Source: Sphingobium aromaticiconvertens (GTDB lineage: Bacteria > Pseudomonadota > Alphaproteobacteria > Sphingomonadales > Sphingomonadaceae). Taken from it: a DNA stretch of 64,000 nucleotides. The position numbers and the translations under genes were made by a program. The notes under the pieces are model-generated. The model saw nothing but the letters and a program-made list of their open reading frames with translations, searched no databases and was not told the DNA's origin. The stretch covers positions 4,335,501 through 4,399,500 of the forward strand of contig NZ_JBANRJ010000001.1 of the NCBI RefSeq assembly GCF_037154075.1, written 5' to 3'. This document shows positions 9,834-18,241 of this stretch, in pieces (position 1 is the first letter of the stretch; each line of letters starts with the position of its first letter).

Positions 9834-10517
9834 TCATCCCAACCGCCGCCCCGTCCACACCACTCGTCCGACAATGGCGACCAGCGCCGGGTCGATATCC
9901 GGCCAGTCGGGATAATGAACATTGTCGCTCAATACCGAAAAGCGACCGCGCTGCGGCCCGGTAGCGATTCGCTTGACCATCAGCACCCCATCCAGCCGCA
10001 GTACATAAATGCCGTCCCGCAACCGCTCCGCGCCATCGCGATGATCGACCATGATGTCATCGCCATGGCCCAACGTCGGCGCCATCGATTCGCCATCGAC
10101 CCGGATGATTGCGGCGCTCCCCCCCCGCACACCCAGATCGCGCAACCAGTGCGAATCGAACGCCATGCTGCCTGCCGCGCGCTCATCCACGTCCAGCGAT
10201 CCCGCGCCCGCCGACGCGCCCAGCGCCAGCCGAGGGACCGCGACGATAGACGGCATAGAGAGCATCGCCGCGCCGCGATGGACGGGCGTTGGTTCGCTGC
10301 CACTCCCCAGAACCGCCTCCTCCACGCCGAAATAACGGGCGAGTCGCCGACGATCATCCTCATCCAGTTTGCGGGGCGTGCCGCGCTTGATAAACTGTTG
10401 GATATAGGCAGGATTACGGCCGAGCATTCGGGACAGGTCGGCATAATTGTCGCCCCGTCGTGCGATCAATCGTTCCAACGCTTCGCGCCCATCCAGTCCA
10501 GAAAGCCCGTCAACCAT
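9834..10517 (-). CDS. S24 family (LexA/CI-like) transcriptional repressor, host
   Basis: The 227-residue protein has an N-terminal helix-turn-helix (about residues 15-65, NYADLSRMLGRNPAYIQQFI) and a C-terminal S24 domain with the nucleophile in RVDGESMAPTL (Ser144) and the general-base lysine in DGVLMVKRI (Lys182). Such proteins repress genes until self-cleavage or another signal. Two dyads lie directly upstream, suggesting autoregulation. It lies outside the prophage and faces a divergent small gene, so I treat it as chromosomal although the family is common in phages. Confidence 0.85.
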   Translation of the reverse strand: MVDGLSGLDGREALERLIARRGDNYADLSRMLGRNPAYIQQFIKRGTPRKLDEDDRRRLARYFGVEEAVLGSGSEPTPVHRGAAMLSMPSIVAVPRLALGASAGAGSLDVDERAAGSMAFDSHWLRDLGVRGGSAAIIRVDGESMAPTLGHGDDIMVDHRDGAERLRDGIYVLRLDGVLMVKRIATGPQRGRFSVLSDNVHYPDWPDIDPALVAIVGRVVWTGRRLG

Positions 10518-10533
10518 GATTGCATCTTAGCGA

Positions 10534-10567
10534 TAGGAATTTTCCTAGACAAGTAGGAAATTGCCTA
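10534..10567. promoter_or_regulatory. Tandem operator dyads for the S24 repressor
   Basis: Two near-identical 14-base dyads, TAGGAATTTTCCTA and TAGGAAATTGCCTA, lie 20 bases apart centre to centre, that is two helical turns. They sit 17-50 bases upstream of the repressor start and in front of the divergent small gene. The arms TAGG/CCTA are perfect in both. The position and spacing fit cooperative binding of the S24 protein; the binding itself is inferred. Confidence 0.7.
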
Positions 10568-10629
10568 CGAAATAGATTGCGAGGCTGGATTCGCATGGGG
10601 CGAGTCCTGACAGGAGGAGGAGCCGGGCC

Positions 10630-10818
10630 ATGCACCTGCTGCGTATGATCGAGATTTTTTTGAAGGAGACGGGAATCGCCCCGACCCGCTTTGGTCGGGA
10701 CGCCGTGCGCGATCCCCGACTGGTCCACGACATGCGTCGGGGTCGCGAGCCGGGAAAAAGGATGCGGAGACGTGTGGAACATTTCGTGAACACATATCGC
10801 AGGGGCACCGGCGCATGA
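10630..10818 (+). CDS. Small conserved sphingomonad protein of unknown function
   Basis: This 62-residue basic protein contains FLKETGIAPTRFGRDAVRDP followed by an Arg-rich helix, reminiscent of a short helix-turn-helix. Similar small proteins appear beside S24 repressors in sphingomonads, as far as I recall. It is divergent from the repressor across the dyads, and its stop overlaps the ATG of the next, interrupted gene (ATGA). The arrangement suggests a two-gene operon controlled by the repressor. The function is unknown. Confidence 0.7.
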   Translation: MHLLRMIEIFLKETGIAPTRFGRDAVRDPRLVHDMRRGREPGKRMRRRVEHFVNTYRRGTGA

Positions 10819-10836
10819 CAAGCCTGATCCACACAA
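10815..10836 (+). pseudogene. 5' end of host gene split by the prophage
   Basis: An ATG overlapping the previous stop (ATGA) begins MTSLIHT and then enters prophage sequence, reaching a stop at 10857. The missing remainder, beginning PRLLRQLVARAGEP, is found at 50485-50790. Joining the shared ACA codon (10833-10835 with 50482-50484) restores one open frame of about 109 codons. The protein family is not named here. Confidence 0.65.
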
Positions 10837-10854
10837 TGCCGGGCGCGCGAGCGG

Positions 10855-10920
10855 TGTAGCGCGACAAAAACTCGCGACATTAAGTCCGCGACAAAAAGTC
10901 GGCTGTAGCGCGCAAAAAAC
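10855..10920. repeat. Left-end repeat cluster, probable transposase-binding sites
   Basis: TGTAGCGCG occurs at 10855 and 10904. CGCGACA occurs three times at 10860, 10873 and 10887 (13- and 14-base spacing), two copies extending to GCGACAAAAA. Clustered short repeats at a prophage terminus are what MuA-type transposases bind in other Mu-like phages. The assignment is inferred from position and repetition. I did not find the same motif in clear inverted form at the right end. Confidence 0.6.
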
Positions 10921-10953
10921 TACGGTGAGAAAGAGCCATTCAAGGCAGTTGCA

Positions 10954-10977
10954 GGGGCGCTTCAGGCGCCTTTTTTT
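10954..10977 (+). terminator. Rho-independent terminator near the left prophage end
   Basis: GGCGC and GCGCC (10956-10960 and 10966-10970) form a short GC stem with a five-base loop, followed directly by seven T residues on the plus strand. It would stop host transcription entering from the left before it reaches the first plus-strand phage gene. Confidence 0.7.
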
Positions 10978-11057
10978 ATGGGTGTGCTGACACGCACCTA
11001 ACCGCCGAAGCGGATGATGCTAAAGCGCTGGTCACTGATAACGACTCGGAGGACATC

Positions 11058-11339
11058 ATGGTTGACAACCCCATTGCCAGCTTGAAAGCGGACCTGAAAT
11101 TTTTGACCGATCGCGTTATCGCGCAAGGTTTTGCAATTGATCAGCTTTCGATCTCGCTATTCCGGGCGCACGGGATGACAAAGTCGCAATTCGACGAACA
11201 ATCGAAAAACATCCGCGACAATTTTGGTGTGACGGATGTGATGGACCCCAATGCGATCAAGGCAGCGGCACAGACTGATGGTGTGCGAAAGCATCTCGAT
11301 CAGATATTCGCGGCGATGCGCCGTCAGCTTCCCGATTGA
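11058..11339 (+). CDS. Hypothetical protein at the left prophage end
   Basis: This 93-residue soluble protein (begins MVDNPIASLKADLK) has a helical, charged N-terminal half and no recognised domain. A good GGAGG lies upstream of the ATG. It is the only plus-strand gene at this end, between the transposase-site cluster and the lysis genes, so it may be an accessory gene acquired separately. Its end overlaps the convergent small gene on the other strand, and a 9-base-stem hairpin (AAGCATTGC/GCAATGCTT, 11371-11398) just downstream may terminate it. Confidence 0.55.
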   Translation: MVDNPIASLKADLKFLTDRVIAQGFAIDQLSISLFRAHGMTKSQFDEQSKNIRDNFGVTDVMDPNAIKAAAQTDGVRKHLDQIFAAMRRQLPD

Positions 11340-11538
11340 GTTCCCACGCACTAGCCGATCCGACGGCTCCAAGCATTGCAAGTTGATCCGCAATGCTTAG
11401 TTCATCGCCTCCGATGGCTGTATCGTCCGGCTGGATTGCGATCCTCTTGTCGATCCATCGGGAACCGGCGCGGATGAGACCGCCGCCCACTTCCGCGAGA
11501 GCTGCGGCGAGGAATATCTTCGCGATACGTCCAAACAT
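11257..11538 (-). CDS. Small phage protein at the end of the lysis region
   Basis: The 93-residue protein has a hydrophobic or amphipathic N-terminus (MFGRIAKIFLAAALAEVGGG) followed by a polar tail. The ATG has TAGGAG seven bases upstream. It is the last gene of the leftward arm, after endolysin and another membrane-type protein, so a lysis-related role is plausible but unproven. Its 3' end overlaps the convergent gene by 83 bases. Confidence 0.5.
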   Translation of the reverse strand: MFGRIAKIFLAAALAEVGGGLIRAGSRWIDKRIAIQPDDTAIGGDELSIADQLAMLGAVGSASAWELNREADGASPRISDRDAFAHHQSVPLP

Positions 11539-11548
11539 GATCTTGCTC

Positions 11549-11770
11549 CTAAGCCGCGCGCCGCGCGCGACGATGCCTGCGGCGAACGCGGCGGCTGATG
11601 TGATTGCGATTGGGACGGCGAACCGTCTTGGCTTGGCTGCGCCTGGACCGACGCGGACGCCAGCAGCGGGGACCGGACACCGGTGCGGTGGCTACCGGCA
11701 ACGCAAAGGCCGCACCCGGCAAACCGAGCGCGGCAATGACAGCGTGGGCAGCGGTAAAGAGCCAACCCAT
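11549..11770 (-). CDS. Small membrane or exported protein, possible lysis accessory
   Basis: This 73-residue protein begins with a hydrophobic segment (MGWLFTAAHAVIAALGLPGA) that looks like a signal peptide or single transmembrane helix and ends in a very Arg-rich tail. Its ATG overlaps the endolysin stop (ATGA), with AAGGGA at proper spacing. Position and topology recall holin- or spanin-type partners of endolysins, but there is no lipobox and no clear second helix, so this is only a suggestion. Confidence 0.45.
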   Translation of the reverse strand: MGWLFTAAHAVIAALGLPGAAFALPVATAPVSGPRCWRPRRSRRSQAKTVRRPNRNHISRRVRRRHRRARRAA

Positions 11771-12342
11771 CAGACAAGTCCCTTGAGGCACACATCCCGC
11801 TCATAGGCGCGGCGGTTGATGAGGCCCTGAACAGGCTTCAGGATGGCCTTGCGGGTCTTCTTGTCATAGCCGACCGTGATGTTGATGAAGCCGGTCGTCT
11901 TGACCTTCGTGCCGTCGTTACGGGTGACAACGAATTCCGGCCCGATTGCTTCGCAGCCACCTTTGAAATTGCCCGCCTTGAAACGGGCTGCGGCGGTCGA
12001 ACGGCAATAGTTCGGGCCACCAATGTTGTAGGTCAGGAGGCCCGCCGCGCGTATCAACTGCGGACGGCCCTTCAACTGCGGAGTGCATTGGAGAACTTCG
12101 CCGACATGGGCTGTAGCCTGGCGCGTGAGGCTCGCCTGGCATTCAGCATCGGAATACATCTTACCGACCACCACATCGCTGGTATCGCCTGCACACTTGG
12201 TCGGGATTTTCGCGATGTCGAGATAGCCGACATTCTTCATACCCTCCCAGCGGATGAGATCGGTCTGATATGCCGTTGCGGCAGCGGCCGACCCCATCAG
12301 GACTGCAAGGGTAGCGTTCTTCGTAAGGGATAGTTTTGCCAT
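11770..12342 (-). CDS. Endolysin, GH24 lysozyme with N-terminal signal-anchor
   Basis: The protein degrades host peptidoglycan for lysis. An N-terminal Ala/Gly/Ser/Thr-rich helix (LAVLMGSAAAATAYQT) looks like a SAR signal-anchor-release segment. It is followed by the lysozyme catalytic arrangement: Glu in IRWEGM, Asp in GYLDIAKIPT, and the closing Thr. Several cysteines (KCAGD, AECQ, QCTP, YCRS, GGCE) could form disulfides after release. The ATG at 12342 is preferred to a GTG at 12405 because the SAR helix begins there. It lies downstream of the tail genes on the leftward arm, rather than in Mu's position before the head genes. Confidence 0.85.
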   Translation of the reverse strand: MAKLSLTKNATLAVLMGSAAAATAYQTDLIRWEGMKNVGYLDIAKIPTKCAGDTSDVVVGKMYSDAECQASLTRQATAHVGEVLQCTPQLKGRPQLIRAAGLLTYNIGGPNYCRSTAAARFKAGNFKGGCEAIGPEFVVTRNDGTKVKTTGFINITVGYDKKTRKAILKPVQGLINRRAYERDVCLKGLV

Positions 12343-12395
12343 GCCGCCAAATGTGCCCCGAGAATGGGGCAGCCCTTGGCGTCCATGGAGGGAAG

Positions 12396-13148
12396 TCACG
12401 CCCACTCCACCACCGAACAGGCCCAGCGCACATTGTCGGCTTCGACGTCCTCATATGGCTGGAACCGCTCGAATACGCCATAGTGGAAAGCCTCATTGAA
12501 CCCGGCTGCCAGGTCGGCATTCTCGATGACCACGATCGGCTTGCGCAAACCCCTGCCCCGTTTGATCGACCAGAGGCGGCGCGTCTCTTCATCCGTAAGG
12601 TCGATGAACGAGAAAGCGAACTGCGCTTTTACGACACCATCGTCCGTGCCAAACCCACCGCTGGCCAAATCCTGCCGCGACCCGGTGTCCACCGGCGTGC
12701 GCCCGCCACCACGCTCACGATGCTTCTCGAACTGGAGGCCTATGACCAGCGCCCCGACATAGAGCGGCGCGGCACCGGACTGGCTGACCGTGATGCGGAA
12801 ATAGCGGGCCTCGACCGGCGCATCGAGGGACGCGAAGCAATGATGACGCGGGCCTTCGCTATCGGCTGCCCGCATCGGCGCGGCAGGGACGATGGTGGAC
12901 AAGCCAGCGCCGAGGCCCGTGCCCTGTTCGATCCACCAGGACGCCGCGACATCGGCGTTGGTGTAGGCAAGGCAGAAGCTGTCGACGGCAACGACAGCGC
13001 CCATGTCGATGTCGATCGTGACCGGCGCCAGCGACGGCGCGATCCATGCCTCGTTTGGATCAGCGGTCAGCAGATTAGCCGCGCCGGTGCCTGCGACGGT
13101 GGGCGTTGCGGCCAGCGCAAGCGGGGCGATGATGAGAACGCCGCTCAT
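12396..13148 (-). CDS. Phage tail-associated protein, discoidin-like region
   Basis: The 250-residue protein carries a beta-rich segment (ANLLTADPNEAWIA ... YFRITVSQSG) resembling F5/8-type-C carbohydrate-binding folds common in tail tip accessory proteins. The C-terminal half (FSFIDLTDEETRRLW, PIVVIENADL) looks structural. It overlaps the preceding tail gene by four bases, within the spike and tip module. The function is inferred from position. Confidence 0.55.
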   Translation of the reverse strand: MSGVLIIAPLALAATPTVAGTGAANLLTADPNEAWIAPSLAPVTIDIDMGAVVAVDSFCLAYTNADVAASWWIEQGTGLGAGLSTIVPAAPMRAADSEGPRHHCFASLDAPVEARYFRITVSQSGAAPLYVGALVIGLQFEKHRERGGGRTPVDTGSRQDLASGGFGTDDGVVKAQFAFSFIDLTDEETRRLWSIKRGRGLRKPIVVIENADLAAGFNEAFHYGVFERFQPYEDVEADNVRWACSVVEWA

Positions 13149-13510
13149 GGCAGCCGCCGCACGACAGTGAGATTGGTACGGTCGATCTGGTCCAGTTCCC
13201 TGGCGCCGATCACAAAGACATTCAGGCCACCGGCATAGCCTGCGCGGCTGGCGGTGAGCGTCACAGGCCGCGCGACCAGGTCAACCCGCTGGCCGGGCAC
13301 CTGAAGCACCTCGACCGCCAGCGGGACGCCGAAGAGAGACATTTGCCGCTCCGCCTCGTCCTGGGCATCCTCATGCAGCGCCAACGGTGAGATGACCTCG
13401 GCCGTCGCCGCGAGAGCGCCCCAGATCACCTGAAGGTCAGCCGAACTTGTCGCGGCGAACAGACACTCGGACTGTAGCCATGCAGCGAAATCAGATGGCA
13501 CATTAGCCAT
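13145..13510 (-). CDS. Hypothetical tail-region protein
   Basis: The 121-residue acidic protein (begins MANVPSDFAAWLQSE) lies directly downstream of the tailspike gene and overlaps the next gene by four bases. No domain is recognised. A possible role is spike assembly or attachment, by position only. Confidence 0.5.
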   Translation of the reverse strand: MANVPSDFAAWLQSECLFAATSSADLQVIWGALAATAEVISPLALHEDAQDEAERQMSLFGVPLAVEVLQVPGQRVDLVARPVTLTASRAGYAGGLNVFVIGARELDQIDRTNLTVVRRLP

Positions 13511-13530
13511 GGACGGACACCTTCCTCATA

Positions 13531-16074
13531 TCAGTAGCCCCGCATCGGATACCAGAGCAGCCCGCTGCCACTCTCCAGGGCGATGAACATCACGGCGTCG
13601 GCTGGCTGGAAGACGATCGGAGCCGCCAGCACCATCGCGGCGCTGGCATTGAGGTTCATGACCCCGATGCTATTGGGCGTCGTCACGACCAGCAGTTCCT
13701 GCCGCTCGAATGTCGGCAGCGTCGTGATGGTGACGGTCTTGCCAATCGCGATGTTCACCCGCGCCTGGAACTCAAGCCGCTGCTCCCATCGGTTCGCGCC
13801 CCAGGGCGTTTCGGCGATCGACCCGCCTGCATTATAGGTGAGCGTCCGCCGCCATGGCTGGTTGCCGATCCCATGCGCCAGCCTGAGCGGCGCGCGGGCA
13901 AGGGCAAGGTTTGGGCAGTGATAGAAGCCGCCGAGCGCGGCATGGCTGGCCTGCCAGTCGCTGTCGATCCGATCGATGTTGATCGATCCGACGGCCGGGC
14001 CGGGGTCGCTGTTGCCGCCCGAGGCGATGTCCCATGTCAGCGCGCTGGATGCGCCGTCCGTGATCAGCTTCACATGGTCGCAATGAAAGGACATGCCCGG
14101 CATCGTGCCTGCCGGATCGTCCATCAGGATCAGGTGCGGCGATGCCTGCGACGATGAACTGGGCACCGTCGCGCGGCTCGATCGCGCAATATCCGCCACC
14201 AGCTTGTCGCCATTGACGGTCGCGCTGTTCTTCAGCTTGAACAGCCCGGCGCGCGAAAACTCGACACTGTTGAAGCCCACATCCACGTCGATCTGACTGA
14301 AACGCAGCGCCACATGATCGATCTCAAACAGATAGTCGCTGTTCGTATCGGCATAGATATCCATGTCCATCGTGATCTTGGGCAGGTCCGTGTTGAAGCG
14401 ACCCGTCGCCCGAACGATGACGCGCTGGCGATCATAGCCCTTGGGCCGGTTGTGGACATGGCCCTTCACCTTGAAGCCGCCGCCGCCATCCCCGTCGATC
14501 GTCATCTCGATCGCGCCCTCGCCGGTGGACTGGCAACCGAGCAGGAAGCAATCCTTGCCGCGCAGCTTATAGCCGAACCAGGCGGCGGTCGGTCCCTGAT
14601 AGTTCTGGGTCACGACAGAGGCGATCGCGCCGCAGCCGATGGCGTCTGGATGGGTGTCATAGCCCGAGTTTTGCGGGCCGTTGAACACGCCCCCGATCAC
14701 CACGCACCCGACGCAGCCGCCAAAGCGGTTGAGGTAATTCTGAAGGTCCAGATCGCTGACATCAGGGGGCGTCACCGCAGGATCGGTCGCACCCCAGCTA
14801 TCCAGCGCGCCGGTCGAATAGCCGTGCCGGACGTCGCCCGTCTCCAATTGCCAATCGCGGCTGTCGGTGCAGGCATAGTCGATGAGGGCATAGCCATATT
14901 GAAGCTGGTCGAAATCGGTCCAGGCCTTCTCCACCCGCAGGCCGATCGACCGCGCCTGCCAGCAACTGTCCCGCTGGATCGCCGCGCCGATCACATAGGG
15001 CACGGTAACGTTCCGCAGCTCAGGCGCGACGGCACCGGTGATGCGGACCAGCCTGGACGGCAGCGTCCGCGCCGGGATCGGCGTGATGACCGGGTCGGCG
15101 ATCGTCAGGTCGCTGATGACGCAAGGCTTGCGGGTCAGCTTGACCATGCGGATATTGGCGACCGGCGCGATTCGCAGCGGCGCATAGCCGAACAGATAGT
15201 TGCCGACCGGGTCGATCTTCGCGATCTTGATGATCTCGGCATAGCATTCGCGGTTGGTCGAGCCGTCCGCCTCGCGGGTGCCATGGCTGATGAGGGTGGA
15301 ACTGAATATCTTGACCACGTCGCCCACGGCATAGCCAGACACGTCGGGCACGCCGATCCGCGCGACGGGCGTCAGGATCGTGGTCTCGCTGTTGATCGCC
15401 TCGTTGACGGTCGCCAGTGAGGTGACGGGCTTATGATCGGTGAAACGATAACGGATGTCGAAGCCGATCGCGCCGTTCATGCTGTCGGCGCGCAGGATGG
15501 TCGCGCCATTGCCGCGCAGACGGATCGCCAGATCGACCGGCATGAGCGAGGCGTTCAGCGTGTAGATCTTGCCCGGCACCAGATCGACGACCAGGCCGAA
15601 CAGATCAGCGATGGTCAGCGCCGCCAGCAGCGCGCCCGTGAAGCCGGTTTCCACATTGCCGAACTGTTCCGGCCGGATCGCGCCCGCTGGTAGATACGCC
15701 CACCACCGGCCGTCAACCGACTGAAACGCACCGGGCGTTGCCGGATCGGTGGCCACGTTGCGGAAAGTGGCACCGCCACCATCGCCGGTCGCGGCATAGC
15801 CGTCCGTCTGGAGATATGCGGCGGTTGGCGGAATATTGACCGTGGTCAGTTCCGCCGTGGTCATGAAGGCCTTGCGCAGAACCGTCTCCGCGAGCGCGCC
15901 GGGCGACGGGAACAGCCGCGTAAAGCCCGTGCTATCCGACAGCGGATAATAGCCATCCCCATCCGGCCCGCCGTCAGGCGCGCCGCCCAACCAGTTCGTG
16001 AACTCGATCAGCGACAGTTCGCGGCGACCGAGCAGGGCTGTCACGCGATCAAGGATGTCAGACTCAATCGGCAT
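13531..16074 (-). CDS. Tailspike, right-handed beta-helix (possible depolymerase)
   Basis: The protein has 847 residues. The N-terminus (MPIESDILDRVTALL) is a short virion-attachment-like region. The central part is a long run of short Gly/Asp/Asn-rich beta repeats typical of pectate-lyase-like trimeric tailspikes, with an Asp/His site DTHPDAIGCGA about halfway. The C-terminal segment (INIAIGKTVTITTLP) is a small beta domain. Such spikes bind and often cut surface polysaccharide. The start was chosen because it lies one base from the stop of the tail tip gene and 27 residues downstream of a less likely in-frame start. Confidence 0.75.
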   Translation of the reverse strand: MPIESDILDRVTALLGRRELSLIEFTNWLGGAPDGGPDGDGYYPLSDSTGFTRLFPSPGALAETVLRKAFMTTAELTTVNIPPTAAYLQTDGYAATGDGGGATFRNVATDPATPGAFQSVDGRWWAYLPAGAIRPEQFGNVETGFTGALLAALTIADLFGLVVDLVPGKIYTLNASLMPVDLAIRLRGNGATILRADSMNGAIGFDIRYRFTDHKPVTSLATVNEAINSETTILTPVARIGVPDVSGYAVGDVVKIFSSTLISHGTREADGSTNRECYAEIIKIAKIDPVGNYLFGYAPLRIAPVANIRMVKLTRKPCVISDLTIADPVITPIPARTLPSRLVRITGAVAPELRNVTVPYVIGAAIQRDSCWQARSIGLRVEKAWTDFDQLQYGYALIDYACTDSRDWQLETGDVRHGYSTGALDSWGATDPAVTPPDVSDLDLQNYLNRFGGCVGCVVIGGVFNGPQNSGYDTHPDAIGCGAIASVVTQNYQGPTAAWFGYKLRGKDCFLLGCQSTGEGAIEMTIDGDGGGGFKVKGHVHNRPKGYDRQRVIVRATGRFNTDLPKITMDMDIYADTNSDYLFEIDHVALRFSQIDVDVGFNSVEFSRAGLFKLKNSATVNGDKLVADIARSSRATVPSSSSQASPHLILMDDPAGTMPGMSFHCDHVKLITDGASSALTWDIASGGNSDPGPAVGSINIDRIDSDWQASHAALGGFYHCPNLALARAPLRLAHGIGNQPWRRTLTYNAGGSIAETPWGANRWEQRLEFQARVNIAIGKTVTITTLPTFERQELLVVTTPNSIGVMNLNASAAMVLAAPIVFQPADAVMFIALESGSGLLWYPMRGY

Positions 16075-16075
16075 G

Positions 16076-18241
16076 TCAAAATCCCCACGCGGTCCAGTGG
16101 AAGCCGTCGATATTGTTATTGTTGGATGTTGAACTCTGGGTCTGGATCGTCGCACCGAACCGCGTTGGGTCTCCGACTATCTGTATCCAAAGGTCGCGGA
16201 AGTTGCTCGGCGCGTTGATGCGCGGCACCGGGATGAAGCTGCGACATTCAACAGGAAACGGCGCGTCGAAGACGATCGACATGGATGTCTCGTCGCCGAT
16301 CAGCGCCTTGTAAGACCCGGTTTTCATGATCAGGCCGCCGGGGAACTCCTGCGAAATCTGATCCGCAGTGACGACCTTTTTCGCGTTGAACTCTGGGTCC
16401 ATCGCGCCAAAGTCGATGTGACCGACCTTAAGGTTTTCGATATAGACGAGGTCACCATCGATACCGAAGGCTGCAAGCACAGTGCCGTCCGGCTTGGTTA
16501 TCACAGTCTGATCTGCAATCAGCCCGATCCGGCTAATTTCCTCACCGGCCGATGTAACGATCGACGCCATGTTGCCATAGGCATCCACTCTGATGACCGC
16601 TCGCGCTTCGGTGCCATCCGGCCCGGTCAGCACTTCCAGCAAGAAAGCGGCGGTGGCCGTCACCTGATCCGTCGTTAGCCCAATTTCCGTCAGCTTCTGT
16701 GCGAACGATTGGGTTGGGCTGACCTTCACCGCGTCGAGGTTCAGGTTCCATGCCGTGCCGTCCGGCGTCGCCGCGCCCAGCAGGGCAAAGTTGCTCGCGC
16801 TCGCGCTGTTCTCGGTCGTCTGCGCATTGCGAAACTCTAGGAACTTGGTGCTGACCGGCTGGCCTTCCACCAGCGTCCGCGCATTCATGACTTCGGTCAG
16901 CTCATCCTGACGCAGACCATTCGCCAGAGCGCTTTCTGTATTGATGTCGGCCTGCTCGATCACTTCGGCAGCGGCGACCCCGGCGACATGCGCCACATCA
17001 AGGGCGGTGTGATTGCCGGTAACATCGGCACCGGCTTCCGCTGGCTGACGATCCTCAACCGGCGTGCCGTCATTATAAAGAATGTCACCGGCAGAAAGCG
17101 CGATCGATATCTCGCCATCGCCATGCAATCGTTCATTGCGCTGGTAGCCGACGCGACGCGAACTGATCGGACGGATGGTCCGCTCCCGGCTGATGAATTC
17201 TGCCCGAAGCGCTTCCACCGGCGCGTCGAACGTCCAGGGCAGGATTTCGATGAAGCCGTCCGGGCCAAGCTGCCAGATCAACGTCACACGCTGCAACAGC
17301 CGATCCAGCGCGGAAGCGGCGGTTTCGGTGACATCTCTTATATGCAAACCGGCTGGACCAGGGCGCGCCGCGATCGATGCCGCGAGGTTGGAAATGACCG
17401 GACCGCCCTCGCTCGCCAAAAGCTGGGCAGCGACGCCCGCAACTGTCTCGGCATAGCCGCCGCCTGTTTCACCGCGCAGATTAGCGGTGAGAGGGCCAGC
17501 GGGCTGTGTCCACCATTTGGCGCAAGCGATGGAGGGAGCAACCACACCGCCGCCCTGGGGCGCAACCGCTGCCCGAAGGGCGGCGAAGGTGTCCGCTATG
17601 CTGCCCTGCCATTCCAGCAATACCGTGGCACCGGCCCGACCCTTGTCCCGCAGCACGTCGAAGGCGAGCAGCGGGCGAGCCGGATCACCGAACTCATAGA
17701 TATTGTACGCCTGGTCGAGCAGCCGTCCTTCAATGTTAAAGACCCGGCCCAGACTACGCCGCTTTGGCCGTCCGATCGCATAGATGCCGCCCTCGATGCC
17801 GCCCGTGCCAGCGAACTGGGCAGAGACGGGCGGCTTGTCGAGCGACTTGGCAAGGTCAGCAGCGGTGATGACCAGGCCGCCTTCGGCGATCGTCGCGTCC
17901 GCCACGACACCCGTCAGGCGGCGCGTGACGAGCGGACCATTGATCCGGTCCACCTCAATGGCTGCATCGCGCCAATAATAGCCCAGCAATATGTCGAGCC
18001 GGGATGGATCGGCGGGCTTGAACGACAGGGCCGATGACGTGGGAACAACGCGGCCGGTCCAGCCACTATCGTCGAAACTCATCTTCGCTTCAAAGCTGGG
18101 ATGCGTCACAATCCCGGCCATGTAGTGACCGGCCCCATCATGGTACGGCTTGCCCGTCGCCCCGCCAGCAAGGCGGATCGGCACGATCGCCCCGGTTGCC
18201 GCATTGCGCGGATAGGCGCGGATATATGTCCCCAGCGCCAT
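16076..18241 (-). CDS. Central tail tip protein (gpJ-like) with DUF1983-like C-terminus
   Basis: This is a 721-residue tail tip or hub protein. The N-terminal half (YIRAYPRNAATGAI ... LLGYYWRDAAIEVDRI) resembles baseplate hub proteins of long-tailed phages. A DUF1983-type region follows late in the protein (VIRVDAYGNMASIV, GIDGDLVYIENLKVG). The C-terminus ends in a short beta domain close to the spike gene. It begins immediately after the tape measure stop, in standard tail-tip order. Confidence 0.75.
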   Translation of the reverse strand: MALGTYIRAYPRNAATGAIVPIRLAGGATGKPYHDGAGHYMAGIVTHPSFEAKMSFDDSGWTGRVVPTSSALSFKPADPSRLDILLGYYWRDAAIEVDRINGPLVTRRLTGVVADATIAEGGLVITAADLAKSLDKPPVSAQFAGTGGIEGGIYAIGRPKRRSLGRVFNIEGRLLDQAYNIYEFGDPARPLLAFDVLRDKGRAGATVLLEWQGSIADTFAALRAAVAPQGGGVVAPSIACAKWWTQPAGPLTANLRGETGGGYAETVAGVAAQLLASEGGPVISNLAASIAARPGPAGLHIRDVTETAASALDRLLQRVTLIWQLGPDGFIEILPWTFDAPVEALRAEFISRERTIRPISSRRVGYQRNERLHGDGEISIALSAGDILYNDGTPVEDRQPAEAGADVTGNHTALDVAHVAGVAAAEVIEQADINTESALANGLRQDELTEVMNARTLVEGQPVSTKFLEFRNAQTTENSASASNFALLGAATPDGTAWNLNLDAVKVSPTQSFAQKLTEIGLTTDQVTATAAFLLEVLTGPDGTEARAVIRVDAYGNMASIVTSAGEEISRIGLIADQTVITKPDGTVLAAFGIDGDLVYIENLKVGHIDFGAMDPEFNAKKVVTADQISQEFPGGLIMKTGSYKALIGDETSMSIVFDAPFPVECRSFIPVPRINAPSNFRDLWIQIVGDPTRFGATIQTQSSTSNNNNIDGFHWTAWGF

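Noticed and set aside
9834..10517. S24 repressor at 10 kb as part of the prophage
   Set aside because: It is outside the split host gene that marks the boundary, and the prophage has its own repressor with a different operator sequence.
14314..15420. Open frame of 368 codons on the plus strand
   Set aside because: Antisense shadow of the tailspike gene; low-complexity Arg/Asp/Ile composition and no ribosome site.
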